From: JAKFWI01 sp031398975
GTDB lineage: Bacteria; Pseudomonadota; Alphaproteobacteria; Caulobacterales; Aquidulcibacteraceae
NCBI GenBank assembly: GCA_031398975.1
Contig: JANNOI010000020.1
Span: forward strand, 23,197-87,196
Direction: 5' to 3'
DNA: 64,000 bases
Part shown: piece after piece, positions 27,034 through 35,611 of the stretch
Layout of the letters: every line of letters begins with the position of its first letter
Numbering within the stretch: position 1 is the first letter of the stretch
Program-made: the position numbers and the translations under genes
Notes under the pieces: model-generated
What the model was told of the DNA's origin: nothing
What the model saw: only the letters and a program-made list of their open reading frames with translations
The model's database searches: none

Positions 27034-27246
27034 GGGAGCTTTGTCTGGGTTTGAAGGCCGCGCGGCGCCTGGGAGGGTCGCGGGGCGTCCTGCGGCGAGG
27101 GAGAGACCCTCAAAGACGCATCAGGTTTAGAAGAAACCGGCGGATGTGGATGAGCGCCGCCAGCGCTGCGCGTGTCTCTACGCGTCTGAAAGTTCGCTCT
27201 CATATCGCCGCGCCACCGTCAAGGGGCAAGCGGGTACGGCCGCGCC

Positions 27247-27678
27247 TCAGGCCGGCTGTTGCAGCGTCACCAGCAGCACCGCCGCGATCGCGATCACGAA
27301 CGGGACCTCGTTCATGATCCGCCAGAAGCGGGCGCTATGCCGGCGCTCCCCCTTGGCGAGGCGCCGCCCAGCGGCGACGAAAAAGCCGTGCAGCCCGGAA
27401 AGCGCCAGCACCGCGAGGAGCTTCAGCGTCAGCCAGAGCGGGGGCGCGCCGGGGTGGAAGCCGATCCAAAGCGCAAGCCCCAGGGCCCAGGTGGCGAGCA
27501 GGGCGGGGGTGAGGATCAGGGTGCGCAGGCGCTGGGCGGCCGTCACCATCTTGGCCTCCAGCTCCCCCCCGGGGGCGGCCTCGGTCTGGTAGGCGTAGAG
27601 GCGGGGCAGCAGCAGCATGCCGGCCATCCAGGCGATCACGGCGACCAGGTGCAGCCCGCGCAGCAGGTCGTAATTCAT
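27247..27678 (-). CDS. hemJ: Protoporphyrinogen IX oxidase HemJ
   Basis: HemJ is a small membrane enzyme that oxidises protoporphyrinogen IX to protoporphyrin IX in bacteria lacking HemY and HemG. The 143-residue protein has four hydrophobic segments, the N-terminal motif LRGLHLVAVIAWMAGMLLLPRLY with the essential His, and a later conserved LTLKLLAVLALSGLHG. Its ATG overlaps the hemH stop by ATGA, so hemE, hemH and hemJ are coupled. It corresponds to the gene called RP883 beside the Rickettsia origin. Confidence 0.9.
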   Translation of the reverse strand: MNYDLLRGLHLVAVIAWMAGMLLLPRLYAYQTEAAPGGELEAKMVTAAQRLRTLILTPALLATWALGLALWIGFHPGAPPLWLTLKLLAVLALSGLHGFFVAAGRRLAKGERRHSARFWRIMNEVPFVIAIAAVLLVTLQQPA

Positions 27679-28703
27679 GAGGCGGCTCGTTTTGGACAAA
27701 GGCCGAAGGCGGCGGGGCACAGCCGGCCCAGCGTCTCGGCGGACAAGCCGTCTCCGGCGTTCGCCGCGGCCACGATCCGTGCGGCCAGGGCGGCGATGAA
27801 ATCGGGGCTCACCCCCGGCGTGCGGGCGCGGAGATAGAAGGGCAGGGCGCTCGTCTCCGCGAGGTGGGCGTATTCGATATCGAGCTCCACCAGCGTCTCC
27901 ACATGCTCGGACACGAACGCGATCGGCGCCACGATCACCCCCACGCCATCCCGCCCGGCGGCGGCGATCTCCTGCGGCGTGGACGGCTGAAGCCATTTCA
28001 GCGGCCCCACCCGGGACTGGTAACAGATGCGGGTTTCCCACGCCTCCGGCAACAGCGCGGCGATCGCGGCGGCGGTGCGTTCGATCTGCCATTGATAGGG
28101 GTCGCCGCGGTCGATGGTGCGCTGGGGCAGGCCGTGGGCGGAGAACAGCACGCGCGGACGGTCCGGGGCGCCGGCCGCGCCCCACGCCGCTAGGATCGCC
28201 TCCGCATGGGCCCGCGCGAGGCCCCCATCGCCGGGATAGCAGCACAAGGCATGCGTCGGGCCGCCTCCAGCCTTGGCCCAGGCCGTGGCCCAGGCGGTGA
28301 ACGCCGAGCCGGTCGTGGTGGTCGAGAATTGGGGATAGAGCGGGGCGAGCACGGCCTGCGTCGCGCCCCAGGCTTTCGCCGCGCGCGCGGCCTCCTCGGC
28401 GAACGGGCTCCAATGGCGCATGGCGATGAAGGTCTTGAACCCCTCCGGAAGCGCGTGCTGCAGCGCCTGGGCCTGGGCTTCCGTCTCGCGCTGGATGGGG
28501 GAGCCCCCGCCCATCAGCGCATAATTGGCGCGCGCCGATTTCGCCCGCGTCGCGGCGATCAGCGCGGCGGCGAGGGCCCGGACCGGCTGGGGCGCGCCGA
28601 GGATCGCCTTGTCGTTGAACAGGTTGAACAGGAACGGGCGCACCGCGTCCTGGTCCGGCGGGCCGCCGAGGTTCAACAAGATGACGGCCGTCTTGGCGCT
28701 CAT
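27675..28703 (-). CDS. hemH: Ferrochelatase
   Basis: HemH inserts ferrous iron into protoporphyrin IX, the last step of haem synthesis. The 342-residue protein starts KTAVILLNLGGPP and has MRHWSPF, the active-site motif VLFSAHGLPQ with its catalytic His, and the family end region. The conserved Glu in FVSEHVETLVELDIEY is present. It overlaps hemE and hemJ by four bases each. Confidence 0.95.
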   Translation of the reverse strand: MSAKTAVILLNLGGPPDQDAVRPFLFNLFNDKAILGAPQPVRALAAALIAATRAKSARANYALMGGGSPIQRETEAQAQALQHALPEGFKTFIAMRHWSPFAEEAARAAKAWGATQAVLAPLYPQFSTTTTGSAFTAWATAWAKAGGGPTHALCCYPGDGGLARAHAEAILAAWGAAGAPDRPRVLFSAHGLPQRTIDRGDPYQWQIERTAAAIAALLPEAWETRICYQSRVGPLKWLQPSTPQEIAAAGRDGVGVIVAPIAFVSEHVETLVELDIEYAHLAETSALPFYLRARTPGVSPDFIAALAARIVAAANAGDGLSAETLGRLCPAAFGLCPKRAAS

Positions 28704-29725
28704 GCCCGCTTCACCAGCTCGATCAGGGCGCCCAGATGCTCGGGCTGGGCGTCGGGGGTTATGCCATGGCCAAGATTGAAGACGTGAGGCCCGCCGACGA
28801 ACGCCTCGAGGACGGCGCGCACCCCGCGCTCCAACGCTTGCCCCCCCGCCACCAGCAGCACCGGATCCAGATTGCCCTGCAGCGCCATTCCGGGCGGGAC
28901 CGCCTGGCGCGCCCAGGGCGCGTCCGCGCCGGTATCGAGGGCCACGGCGTCCACGCCCGTCTGGGCATAAGCCGCCAGCCCAAGGCCGGCCTCGCGCGGG
29001 AACCCGATCACGGGCTGGCGCACGCCTAAGGCCCGCAGACGGGCCATGAGGCGGCGCGTGGGCCGAAGCACCAGGCGGTCGAACAGGGCAGGGGGCAGGC
29101 CGCCGGCCCAGCTCTCGAACACTTTCAGCACGTCCGCGCCCGCCTCGGCCTGAGCGGCCAGATGCAGGGCGGTCGCCTCCACCAGCACGTCGAGCAGGGC
29201 GTCCACGTCCGCGCCGCGTTCATACACCGCCCGCCGCGCGGCGGCCTTATCGCCTCCGCGCCCCTGCAGCATGTAGGTGGCCACCGTCCAGGGCCCCCCG
29301 GCGAAGCCGATCAAAGCCGTAGCCGGCGCGAGCGCGCCCCGCACCCGCGTCACCGCCTCATAGACGGGCGCGAGCCGCGCGGCAGCCTTCGCGGGATCGG
29401 CGAAGCGCCACTGAGGCTCCTGCGTCAGCGGCGCGAGCCTTGGCCCTTCGCCCTCAATGAAATCGACGCTCCGCCCAAGCGCGTCGGGGATCACCAGAAT
29501 GTCGCTGAACACGATCGCCGCATCCAAATCGAACCGGCGCAAGGGCTGCAGCGTCGCCTCCGCAGCCAAAGCGGGCGCGTAGCACAGGTCCAGGAAGGTT
29601 TTCGCCCGGGTCCGCAGCGCGCGATATTCCGGCAGATAGCGCCCCGCCTGGCGCATGATCCAGACCGGAGGGCGCGCCAGGGTCTCCCCCTGGAGCACGC
29701 GGACGAGACCCGGCCTCACGTGCAT
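28700..29725 (-). CDS. hemE: Uroporphyrinogen decarboxylase
   Basis: HemE removes four carboxyl groups from uroporphyrinogen III to give coproporphyrinogen III. The 341-residue length is normal. The family signature PPVWIMRQAGRYLPEYR lies near the N-terminus, FSDILVIPDALG follows, and NLGHGI is near the C-terminus. It is the first gene of hemE-hemH-hemJ. Its leader is the inferred replication origin and contains two perfect inverted repeats and a purine-rich run ahead of the ATG. Confidence 0.96.
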   Translation of the reverse strand: MHVRPGLVRVLQGETLARPPVWIMRQAGRYLPEYRALRTRAKTFLDLCYAPALAAEATLQPLRRFDLDAAIVFSDILVIPDALGRSVDFIEGEGPRLAPLTQEPQWRFADPAKAAARLAPVYEAVTRVRGALAPATALIGFAGGPWTVATYMLQGRGGDKAAARRAVYERGADVDALLDVLVEATALHLAAQAEAGADVLKVFESWAGGLPPALFDRLVLRPTRRLMARLRALGVRQPVIGFPREAGLGLAAYAQTGVDAVALDTGADAPWARQAVPPGMALQGNLDPVLLVAGGQALERGVRAVLEAFVGGPHVFNLGHGITPDAQPEHLGALIELVKRA

Positions 29726-29753
29726 TCTTTCACGCTTTCTCTTCTTCTTTCTT

Positions 29754-29770
29754 TTCGATGCAAAATCGAA
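29754..29770 (-). promoter_or_regulatory. Hairpin in the hemE leader
   Basis: TTCGAT-GCAAA-ATCGAA is a perfect 6-bp stem with a 5-base loop, about 30 bases before the hemE ATG. In the hemE transcript it would lie just before the purine-rich ribosome-binding run. Role unknown: it could shape translation of hemE or be part of the origin. Confidence 0.45.
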
Positions 29771-29801
29771 GGGAGCCCGTAATGATAGGGGTGAGGACGG
29801 C

Positions 29802-29822
29802 GTGAGCGGTTTGGCCGCTCAC
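29802..29822. repeat. Perfect inverted repeat, 8-bp arms
   Basis: GTGAGCGG-TTTGG-CCGCTCAC has 8-bp perfect arms and a 5-base loop. A near copy of its left arm and loop, GTGAGCGGTTGG, occurs at 29934-29945. The repeat could be an operator upstream of hemE, or a binding site for an origin protein. On the hemE strand a TATCAT hexamer (a possible -10 box) lies between it and the gene. Confidence 0.6.
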
Positions 29823-30063
29823 CCGACGCCCTCAGCTTTATGCAAAGGCTTGACAAGGGGGAAGGCGAAGGCGGCGCGGCGTTTTCGCGATCGCTCTCTG
29901 GTTTTCACCGCCGCCGCGCCCACAGCCAAGCGTGTGAGCGGTTGGAGGAAGAGCGCAGAACCACTCGCGCGGACGTGCAGCGTCTTGTCAACGCGTTGGG
30001 CGAAAGCGAGAAATCCGCACGCGGCGCGCACCGCCGCCTCACAGCTCGTGCACAGGCCCCTCG

Positions 30064-30903
30064 ATGCCGAAGCCCGCCTACGCCACCTACTTCAACGTGC
30101 ACCTCGTTTCGGACTCAACCGGGGAGACGCTCGCGGGCGTCATGCGCGCGTCCTGCGCCCAGTTCGACAACATCCTGCCGATCGAGCATTCCTATTACCT
30201 CGTGCGCTCGCCGCGGCAGCTCGAGCGGGTGCTGCGCGAGATCGAAAGCGCCCCGGGCGTGGTGATGTTCACGATCTCCAACGACGAATTGCGCGGCCGG
30301 CTGGAGGCGCGGTGCCGGGAGCTGGCGATGCCCTGCGTGGCGGTGCTCGATCCGGTGCTCGATATGCTGTCGCGCTATCTGGGCATGGAGCTGAACCATC
30401 GGATCGGCGCCGGAAGGGTGCTCGACGCCGACTATTTCCGCCGCATCGACGCGCTGAATTTCGCGATGGGCCACGATGACGGGCAGGGCGGGGTGGAGCT
30501 CGAAGAGGCGGACGTGATCCTGGTGGGCGTCAGCCGCACCTCGAAAACCCCGACCTGCGTCTACCTCGCCAATCGCGGCGTGAAGGCCGCCAACGTGCCG
30601 ATCGTGCCCAATATCAGCCTGCCGGAGCGGCTTTTCCAGCCCGACGCGCCCCTGATCGTGGGGCTCACCGTCTCGCCCGACCGCCTCGTCCATATCCGGC
30701 GCAATCGCCTGGCCACGCTGCACGAGCAGCGCTCTACCGATTATGTGGACGAGCAGGCGGTGCGCGCCGAGATCGTCCACGCCCAGCGCACGTTCGAGCG
30801 CCATGGCTGGCCGGTGATCGACGTTTCGCGCCGATCGATCGAGGAGACGGCGGCCTCGGTCCTTAATCTGCTGGCCGAGCGGCGCCGGGCCGGCGATACC
30901 TGA
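30064..30903 (+). CDS. PPDK/PEP synthase regulatory protein (DUF299)
   Basis: This family is a bifunctional ADP-dependent kinase and phosphorylase that switches pyruvate phosphate dikinase or PEP synthase off and on. The 279-residue protein begins with FNVHLVSDSTGETL and has the P-loop-like motif GVSRTSKTPTCVYLANRG. Length and motifs are typical. It corresponds to RP001, the gene flanking the Caulobacter and Rickettsia origins. maf follows after six bases, so it leads the regulator-maf-aroE-coaE operon. Confidence 0.92.
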   Translation: MPKPAYATYFNVHLVSDSTGETLAGVMRASCAQFDNILPIEHSYYLVRSPRQLERVLREIESAPGVVMFTISNDELRGRLEARCRELAMPCVAVLDPVLDMLSRYLGMELNHRIGAGRVLDADYFRRIDALNFAMGHDDGQGGVELEEADVILVGVSRTSKTPTCVYLANRGVKAANVPIVPNISLPERLFQPDAPLIVGLTVSPDRLVHIRRNRLATLHEQRSTDYVDEQAVRAEIVHAQRTFERHGWPVIDVSRRSIEETAASVLNLLAERRRAGDT

Positions 30904-30909
30904 CCGGCC

Positions 30910-31503
30910 ATGCCAGACTTGATCCTCGCCTCCGCCAGCCCGACCCGCGCCGCGATGCTTGCCGCCGCGGGCCTTCACTTCACCGTGCGCGCCCCGCTGA
31001 TCGACGAAGAGGCGATGAAGGCGGGCTTGCGCGCAGAGGGGCTGGCCCCGCGCGAACAGGCCGATGCGCTGGCGGAGCTGAAGGCGGTTTCGGTGTCGCG
31101 GCGGACGCCCGGCCTCGTCCTGGGCGCCGACCAGATGCTCGCGCTCGACGGGCAGGCCTTCGACAAGGCGCCCGACCGCGCGGGCGCGCGCAGCACGCTT
31201 CTGGCGCTGCGCGGGCGCACCCACACCCTGTTCACCGCCGCCGTCATCGCCCGCGACGGCGCCCCCATCTGGCGCTTCCTCGATGCGCCCCAGCTCTCGA
31301 TGCGCGCGTTCAGCGACGCGTTTCTGGACCAGTATCTCGATCTCCTGGGGGAGGGGGCGTGCGCCAGCGTCGGCGCCTATCAGCTCGAGGGCCTGGGGGC
31401 GCAGCTTTTCGATCGGGTGGAAGGGGATTTCTTCTCCGTTCTGGGCCTGCCGCTTTTGCCGCTGCTCGCGTTCCTGCGGGAGCACGCTCTGGTGGGGCGA
31501 TGA
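30910..31503 (+). CDS. maf: Maf-family nucleotide pyrophosphatase
   Basis: Maf-like enzymes hydrolyse modified or canonical nucleoside triphosphates to monophosphates. The 197-residue protein has LILASASPTRAAML at the start, GADQML in the middle and VGAYQLEGLGAQLF toward the end. The usual substrate-binding loop SxSxxR appears as SASPTR. It overlaps aroE by ATGA. Substrate choice between the subfamilies cannot be read with certainty. Confidence 0.88.
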   Translation: MPDLILASASPTRAAMLAAAGLHFTVRAPLIDEEAMKAGLRAEGLAPREQADALAELKAVSVSRRTPGLVLGADQMLALDGQAFDKAPDRAGARSTLLALRGRTHTLFTAAVIARDGAPIWRFLDAPQLSMRAFSDAFLDQYLDLLGEGACASVGAYQLEGLGAQLFDRVEGDFFSVLGLPLLPLLAFLREHALVGR

Positions 31504-32345
31504 AGCCGCTTAGCGGCCGGACGCGGCTTCTGGCGCTGTTCGGCGATCCGGTGTCGCACTCGCTGTCTCCTGCGCTGCAGAACGGATGGATCGCGGAGGC
31601 GGGCCTCGATGCGATCTATGTGGCGCTGCTTGTGTCCGACGCGCCGCGCTTTTTCCCGGCGCTGCGGGCGAGCGCCTGGGCGGGCGCGAACGTCACCGTG
31701 CCGCACAAGCCCGCCGCCGCCGCCGCCGCCGATACGCTGGACGCCGCCGCGCGCGCGTTGGGCGCCGCCAACGTGCTCCGCTGGGAGCCGGACGGGACGC
31801 TCGCGGGCTTCAACACCGATGCGCCGGGCCTGGTCGCAGCGCTGGACGGAGAGGCCCCGGGCTGGCGCGCGGGAACGCGCACGGCCCTGGTGCTGGGCGC
31901 CGGCGGGGCGGGGCGGGCGATGGTGTGGGGTTTGGCGCAGTCGGGCGTGGAGCGCATCCTTGTGTGCAACCGCACCCTCGGCGCCGCCGAGGCCGCCGCC
32001 GCGCTTTCCCCCGCAGCCCAGCCTCTGGCCTGGGACGCGCTCGAGGCGGGCTTCGCCGGCGCCGATCTGATCGTCAACGCCACCAGCCTCGGGATGCAGG
32101 GCGCGCCTTCTCCCGCCTGGCCGATCGAGGCGGCGCCGGCGCACGCGCTGGTGCTGGACGCCGTCTACGCACCGCTGGAGACGCCGCTCCTGCGCGCCGC
32201 GAGGGCGCGGGGACTGCACGCGCTCGACGGCTTAGGCCTCTTGATCCACCAGGGCGCGCAATCGTTCCAGCTCTGGTTCGGGCGCGACCCCGATATCGCC
32301 GGCGCGCGCGCGCGCCTGCTCGCGGCGCTGGGGGAGCGGTCATGA
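31500..32345 (+). CDS. aroE: Shikimate dehydrogenase
   Basis: AroE reduces 3-dehydroshikimate with NADPH in aromatic amino acid synthesis. The 281-residue protein has SHSLSPALQN, the catalytic motif NVTVPHK with its Lys, FNTDAPG, the Rossmann motif LGAGGAGRA and NATSLGM. The ATG overlaps the maf stop, and the TGA overlaps the coaE ATG, so all three are translated together. Confidence 0.95.
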   Translation: MKPLSGRTRLLALFGDPVSHSLSPALQNGWIAEAGLDAIYVALLVSDAPRFFPALRASAWAGANVTVPHKPAAAAAADTLDAAARALGAANVLRWEPDGTLAGFNTDAPGLVAALDGEAPGWRAGTRTALVLGAGGAGRAMVWGLAQSGVERILVCNRTLGAAEAAAALSPAAQPLAWDALEAGFAGADLIVNATSLGMQGAPSPAWPIEAAPAHALVLDAVYAPLETPLLRAARARGLHALDGLGLLIHQGAQSFQLWFGRDPDIAGARARLLAALGERS

Positions 32346-32938
32346 TCATTCTGGGCCTCACCGGCTCCATCGGCATGGGCAAGAGCACGACGGCCAAGCT
32401 GTTCGCGGAGGAGGGCGCGCCGGTGTTCGATTCCGACGCGGCCGTGCACGCCCTCTATGCCCCCGGCGGGGCGGCCGCAGCCCCGGTGGGGGCGAGCTTC
32501 CCCGGCGTAGGCGACGCCGAAAGCGGGATAGACCGCGCCGCCCTCGGCGCGCTGGTGCTGGGCGATGACGCCGCCATCGCCCGGCTGGAGGCCATCGTCC
32601 ATCCGCTGGTGCGCGAGGCCCAGGCCGATTTCCTGCGCCGCCAGCTCGCGGCCGGCGCGCCGTTCGTGGTCCTCGACATCCCGCTCCTGTTCGAGCGGGG
32701 CGGGGACAAGATGATGGATGCGGTGGTGGTGGTCACGTGCCCGCCTGAGGTGCAGCGCGCGCGGGTGCTGGCGCGGCCGGGCATGGACGAGGCCAAGCTC
32801 GCGCAGATCCTCGCCCGCCAGGTCCCGGACGCCGAAAAGCGCCGCCAGGCGGATTTCCTGGTCAACACCGCGTTCGGGATCGAAGACGCGCGCGCCCAGG
32901 TCCGCGCTATTCTTGCAGCCTTGAGCGACGCAGCGTAG
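32342..32938 (+). CDS. coaE: Dephospho-CoA kinase
   Basis: CoaE performs the last step of coenzyme A synthesis, phosphorylating dephospho-CoA. The 198-residue protein starts with the P-loop ILGLTGSIGMGKST and continues with DSDAAVH and DIPLLFE, all diagnostic. It overlaps aroE by ATGA and is followed 35 bases later by dnaQ. Confidence 0.95.
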   Translation: MIILGLTGSIGMGKSTTAKLFAEEGAPVFDSDAAVHALYAPGGAAAAPVGASFPGVGDAESGIDRAALGALVLGDDAAIARLEAIVHPLVREAQADFLRRQLAAGAPFVVLDIPLLFERGGDKMMDAVVVVTCPPEVQRARVLARPGMDEAKLAQILARQVPDAEKRRQADFLVNTAFGIEDARAQVRAILAALSDAA

Positions 32939-32973
32939 CACGAAGCTTCACCGCCGCAGCGCCTGCCTCGCCC

Positions 32974-33702
32974 ATGTCCAAAACCCGCGTCGTCATCTTC
33001 GATACCGAAACCACCGGCCGTTCGCCCGCGGACGGGGACCGGATCGTGGAGCTCGGCTGCGTGGAGCTGGTTGGCTTCGAGGTGGGCCGGACCTTCCACC
33101 GCTACCTTAACCCCGAGCGCGACGTGCCCGAGGAGGTGGTCCGCGTGCACGGCCTCACCACGCATTTCCTGCGCGACAAGCCCCGCTTCTCCCAGGTCTG
33201 CGAAGACCTGATGGGCTTTTTCGGGGAGGCGGACGCCATCGTCGCGCACAACGCCGCCTTCGACCGCAGCTTCCTGAACGCCGAACTCGCGCGCTGCGGG
33301 CTGAGCCCCGCCCCGGAGGAGCGGTTCGTGGACACCCTCGCCATGGCCAGGGCCAAGCTGCGGGCCGGCACGCGGTGCAGCCTCGACGCGCTGTCCCGGC
33401 ACTTCCGGCTTGACCAGCGCGGCTTCGACCTTTCGGCGCGCAAGGGGGCAGGGGGGCACGGGGCGCTGCTGGACGCCCAGATGCTGGCGGAGATCTATAT
33501 CGAGCTGTTGGGCGGGCGCGAGCAGACGCTCGCTTTCCTCGAACCCGAACAAGCCGTGACCGCCGCCGCCGCCGAGACGGCGCTCGGGATCGTGCGCCGC
33601 GCCCCGCGCCCGACGCCTATGGCGCCGCTCTCCACCCCGGCCGAGCGCGCCGCCCACGCCGCCTTCACCGCCGAGCTGGCGGGGGGAAACCCCTGGGCGT
33701 AA
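32974..33702 (+). CDS. dnaQ: DNA polymerase III epsilon (proofreading exonuclease)
   Basis: DnaQ is the 3'-5' proofreading exonuclease of the replicative polymerase. The 242-residue protein has ExoI FDTETTGRSP with D-x-E, ExoII HNAAFDRSFLN, and an ExoIII-type H-x4-D in GGHGALLDAQ. Its gene lies close to the origin as in Caulobacter. It converges with secB, leaving 15 bases. Confidence 0.94.
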   Translation: MSKTRVVIFDTETTGRSPADGDRIVELGCVELVGFEVGRTFHRYLNPERDVPEEVVRVHGLTTHFLRDKPRFSQVCEDLMGFFGEADAIVAHNAAFDRSFLNAELARCGLSPAPEERFVDTLAMARAKLRAGTRCSLDALSRHFRLDQRGFDLSARKGAGGHGALLDAQMLAEIYIELLGGREQTLAFLEPEQAVTAAAAETALGIVRRAPRPTPMAPLSTPAERAAHAAFTAELAGGNPWA

Positions 33703-33717
33703 CGTCGGCGGCTGGGC

Positions 33718-34218
33718 TCAGGAGAGCGTCGGGTCCGGCTGGGCCGCGCGCGCCTGGCGCTCGCGCAGTTGGGCCCTGTAGAGCGCGGCGAAATCGATCG
33801 GATCGACCAGAAGCGGCGGGTAGCCGCCTTCGCGCGTGACTTCCGCCAGCAGCCGGCGGCTGAAAGGAAACAAGAGGCGCGGGCACTCGATCAGCAGCAG
33901 CGGCTCCACATCTTCGGGCGCCACGTTCACGAACTGGAACACGCCGGAATAGACAAGCTCGGTCAGGAACATCACGTCCTCGCCGCGGCTGGCCTTGGCG
34001 TTGATCTTCAGATCCACCTCGAAGGCCTCGCCCTCGCCGCCGAGCGGGCGGGCGTTCACATCGATGCCCATGTCGATCGCCGGAGGCGTCTCGTTGGCGC
34101 GCGCGCCGGCTGCCGCCGTCGGGTTTTCGAAGGATAAATCCTTCACATACTGGGCCAGAACACGCAGATGTGGGGTGTCCGACGCCGAACCGCCCTCAGG
34201 CGCCCCCGGATTGCTCAT
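33718..34218 (-). CDS. secB: Export chaperone SecB
   Basis: SecB is a tetrameric chaperone that delivers unfolded pre-proteins to SecA. The 166-residue protein shows VKDLSFENP near the N-terminus, DVMFLTELVYSGVF and LLLIECPRLLFPFSRRLLAEVTREGGYPPL, all typical. It is divergent from the Tim44-like gene across 178 bases that hold no other gene, only presumed promoters. Confidence 0.95.
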   Translation of the reverse strand: MSNPGAPEGGSASDTPHLRVLAQYVKDLSFENPTAAAGARANETPPAIDMGIDVNARPLGGEGEAFEVDLKINAKASRGEDVMFLTELVYSGVFQFVNVAPEDVEPLLLIECPRLLFPFSRRLLAEVTREGGYPPLLVDPIDFAALYRAQLRERQARAAQPDPTLS

Positions 34219-34396
34219 GGATTTGCTCGTGCGTTAAGGCCATCGGACTGATGGTTGGCGGCGGGCTAACATGGGCGCGTGCGCGCCGCAACAACCCAAA
34301 GCTGGCGCAGGCGGTCCCCACGTACTATCTCAAAGCCTGTCGCGGGCGGATGGGGTGGGATCGTCTCTCACGCCGGCGGTCCGAAGGAGCTAAAGC

Positions 34397-35011
34397 GTGT
34401 CGCGCGAGCTGATTGAAATCATGGTGTTGGCGGCGATCGCGTTGGTCGTCGTGGCGCGCCTGTACAGCGTGCTGGGCAAGCGCACCGGCTCGGAACGGCC
34501 CACCCAGCAGCCTGCGCCGCGCACCGCCGCGACCGCGGGGGACTTGAAAAGCGTCACCACGCCCACCCCTGCGCCGGCTCCGCGCGCTGACCTCCCGCCC
34601 GCCGCGACTGGCGGCGTGGCCGATATCGCCGCCGCCGATCCGAGCTTCGAAGCGAGCGACTTCTTGGCCGGGGCCCGGGCCGCCTATGAGATGATCGTGC
34701 AGGCCTTCGCCGCCGGGGACCGCGACACGCTGCGCCCGTTGCTCAGCCCACGGATCTTCGCCCCCTACGAGAAGGCGATCGCGGACCGCGAAGCCTCGGG
34801 CGGCAAGGGTCCGGAACTGGTGCGGCTCAAGGCGGCGGAAATCGTGGACGCCGAGCTCGACGGCCAGCTCGCCCGCATCGCGGTGCGCTTCGAGGCCGAG
34901 CTTGCCGAGGGCGCGCACGGCCTGCGCGATACCCGCGAGAAATGGACGTTCGAGCGCGACGTCACCTCCCGCGATCCGAACTGGCTGCTGGCCAGCGTCG
35001 CCCAAGCCTGA
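34397..35011 (+). CDS. Tim44-domain membrane protein (TimA-like)
   Basis: A 204-residue protein with one N-terminal membrane segment (about 5-27, EIMVLAAIALVVVARLYSVLG), a Pro/Ala-rich linker and a C-terminal Tim44-like domain (about 85-200) ending DPNWLLASV. Bacterial relatives are thought to help at the inner membrane, by analogy to mitochondrial import; the Caulobacter homologue is called TimA. The GTG start has GAAGGAG upstream. The Smr gene follows after nine bases. Confidence 0.87.
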   Translation: MSRELIEIMVLAAIALVVVARLYSVLGKRTGSERPTQQPAPRTAATAGDLKSVTTPTPAPAPRADLPPAATGGVADIAAADPSFEASDFLAGARAAYEMIVQAFAAGDRDTLRPLLSPRIFAPYEKAIADREASGGKGPELVRLKAAEIVDAELDGQLARIAVRFEAELAEGAHGLRDTREKWTFERDVTSRDPNWLLASVAQA

Positions 35012-35020
35012 GCGTAGCGC

Positions 35021-35611
35021 GTGGTCCGGCGCCGCGCGCTGACCGCGGAAGAAGCGGCGCTGTGGCGGGCTGTTGCGCGCCGCGCCCGCCCGCTGCCCGG
35101 CAAAGCCCTGCCGCCCGAGCCTGAGCCCGAGCATGGGCCTGAACTCGGGCCTGCGCCGCCGCCCGCCGCGATTGCGCGTGCGCCCGCCGCAACGCCACCG
35201 GCGCCCTCCGCCAAGATTCCGCTCCGGACGGTCAAGCCGCCGCCCGCCGATCGCGGCGGGGAGAAGCGCGTGCGGCGCGGCAAGCTGGAGATCGCGGCCA
35301 GCCTCGATCTGCACGGGCACACCCAGGATCAGGCGCGTGCGGCGCTGGCGCGCTTCCTCGCGGGGGCGCGGGCGGAAGGGGCGGGGGTCGTGCTCGTGGT
35401 GACCGGAAAGGGCGGGCGCCGGCCGATCGGGGATCGCGACGGCGGGGCTGCGTCCGCCGCGCTCGGCGAGGGCGTTCTGCGACGCCAGGTCCCGGGCTGG
35501 CTCGCGAGCGGCGATCTGCGGGCGCACGTAGCGGGCTACGCCCAGGCCCACGCGCGCCATGGCGGGGCCGGCGCGCTCTACGTGTTCCTGAAGCGGCGCT
35601 CTACATTTTAA
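35021..35611 (+). CDS. Smr-domain protein
   Basis: A 196-residue protein with a basic N-terminus, a Pro-rich linker (about 31-75) and a C-terminal Smr domain with LDLHGHTQDQAR and VVTGKGGRR. Smr domains are DNA or RNA endonuclease-like modules related to the MutS2 C-terminus. The start is GTG. Its last codons and TAA stop lie inside a copy of the 67-bp hairpin repeat, so the repeat supplied the C-terminal residues. In many relatives an mltA-type gene sits between the Tim44 and Smr genes; it is not here. Confidence 0.85.
   Translation: MVRRRALTAEEAALWRAVARRARPLPGKALPPEPEPEHGPELGPAPPPAAIARAPAATPPAPSAKIPLRTVKPPPADRGGEKRVRRGKLEIAASLDLHGHTQDQARAALARFLAGARAEGAGVVLVVTGKGGRRPIGDRDGGAASAALGEGVLRRQVPGWLASGDLRAHVAGYAQAHARHGGAGALYVFLKRRSTF

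Larger units (their letters stand above)
29726..30063. other. Inferred chromosomal replication origin (oriC), hemE to PPDK-regulator gap
   Basis: This 338-base non-coding stretch lies between divergent hemE and the DUF299 regulator gene. That arrangement (hemJ-hemH-hemE | origin | RP001) is known at the Caulobacter and Rickettsia origins. It holds a pyrimidine-rich run (29726-29755), a hairpin at 29754-29770, a perfect inverted repeat at 29802-29822 whose left arm and loop recur at 29934-29945, and the palindrome CAACGCGTTG at 29989-29998. I found no perfect DnaA box, no TTAA-N7-TTAA CtrA site and no GANTC site. The call rests on gene order and nearby parS sites, not on initiator boxes. Confidence 0.65.

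Noticed and set aside
25456..27054. Open frame opposite rho and the small ORFs
   Set aside because: Composition is that of a shadow; rho is certain.
29850..29855. TTGACA in the origin gap as a -35 box
   Set aside because: No -10-like sequence at 16-18 bases on the plus strand.
34219..34396. Possible tRNA or small RNA in the secB upstream gap
   Set aside because: No cloverleaf or terminator pattern seen.
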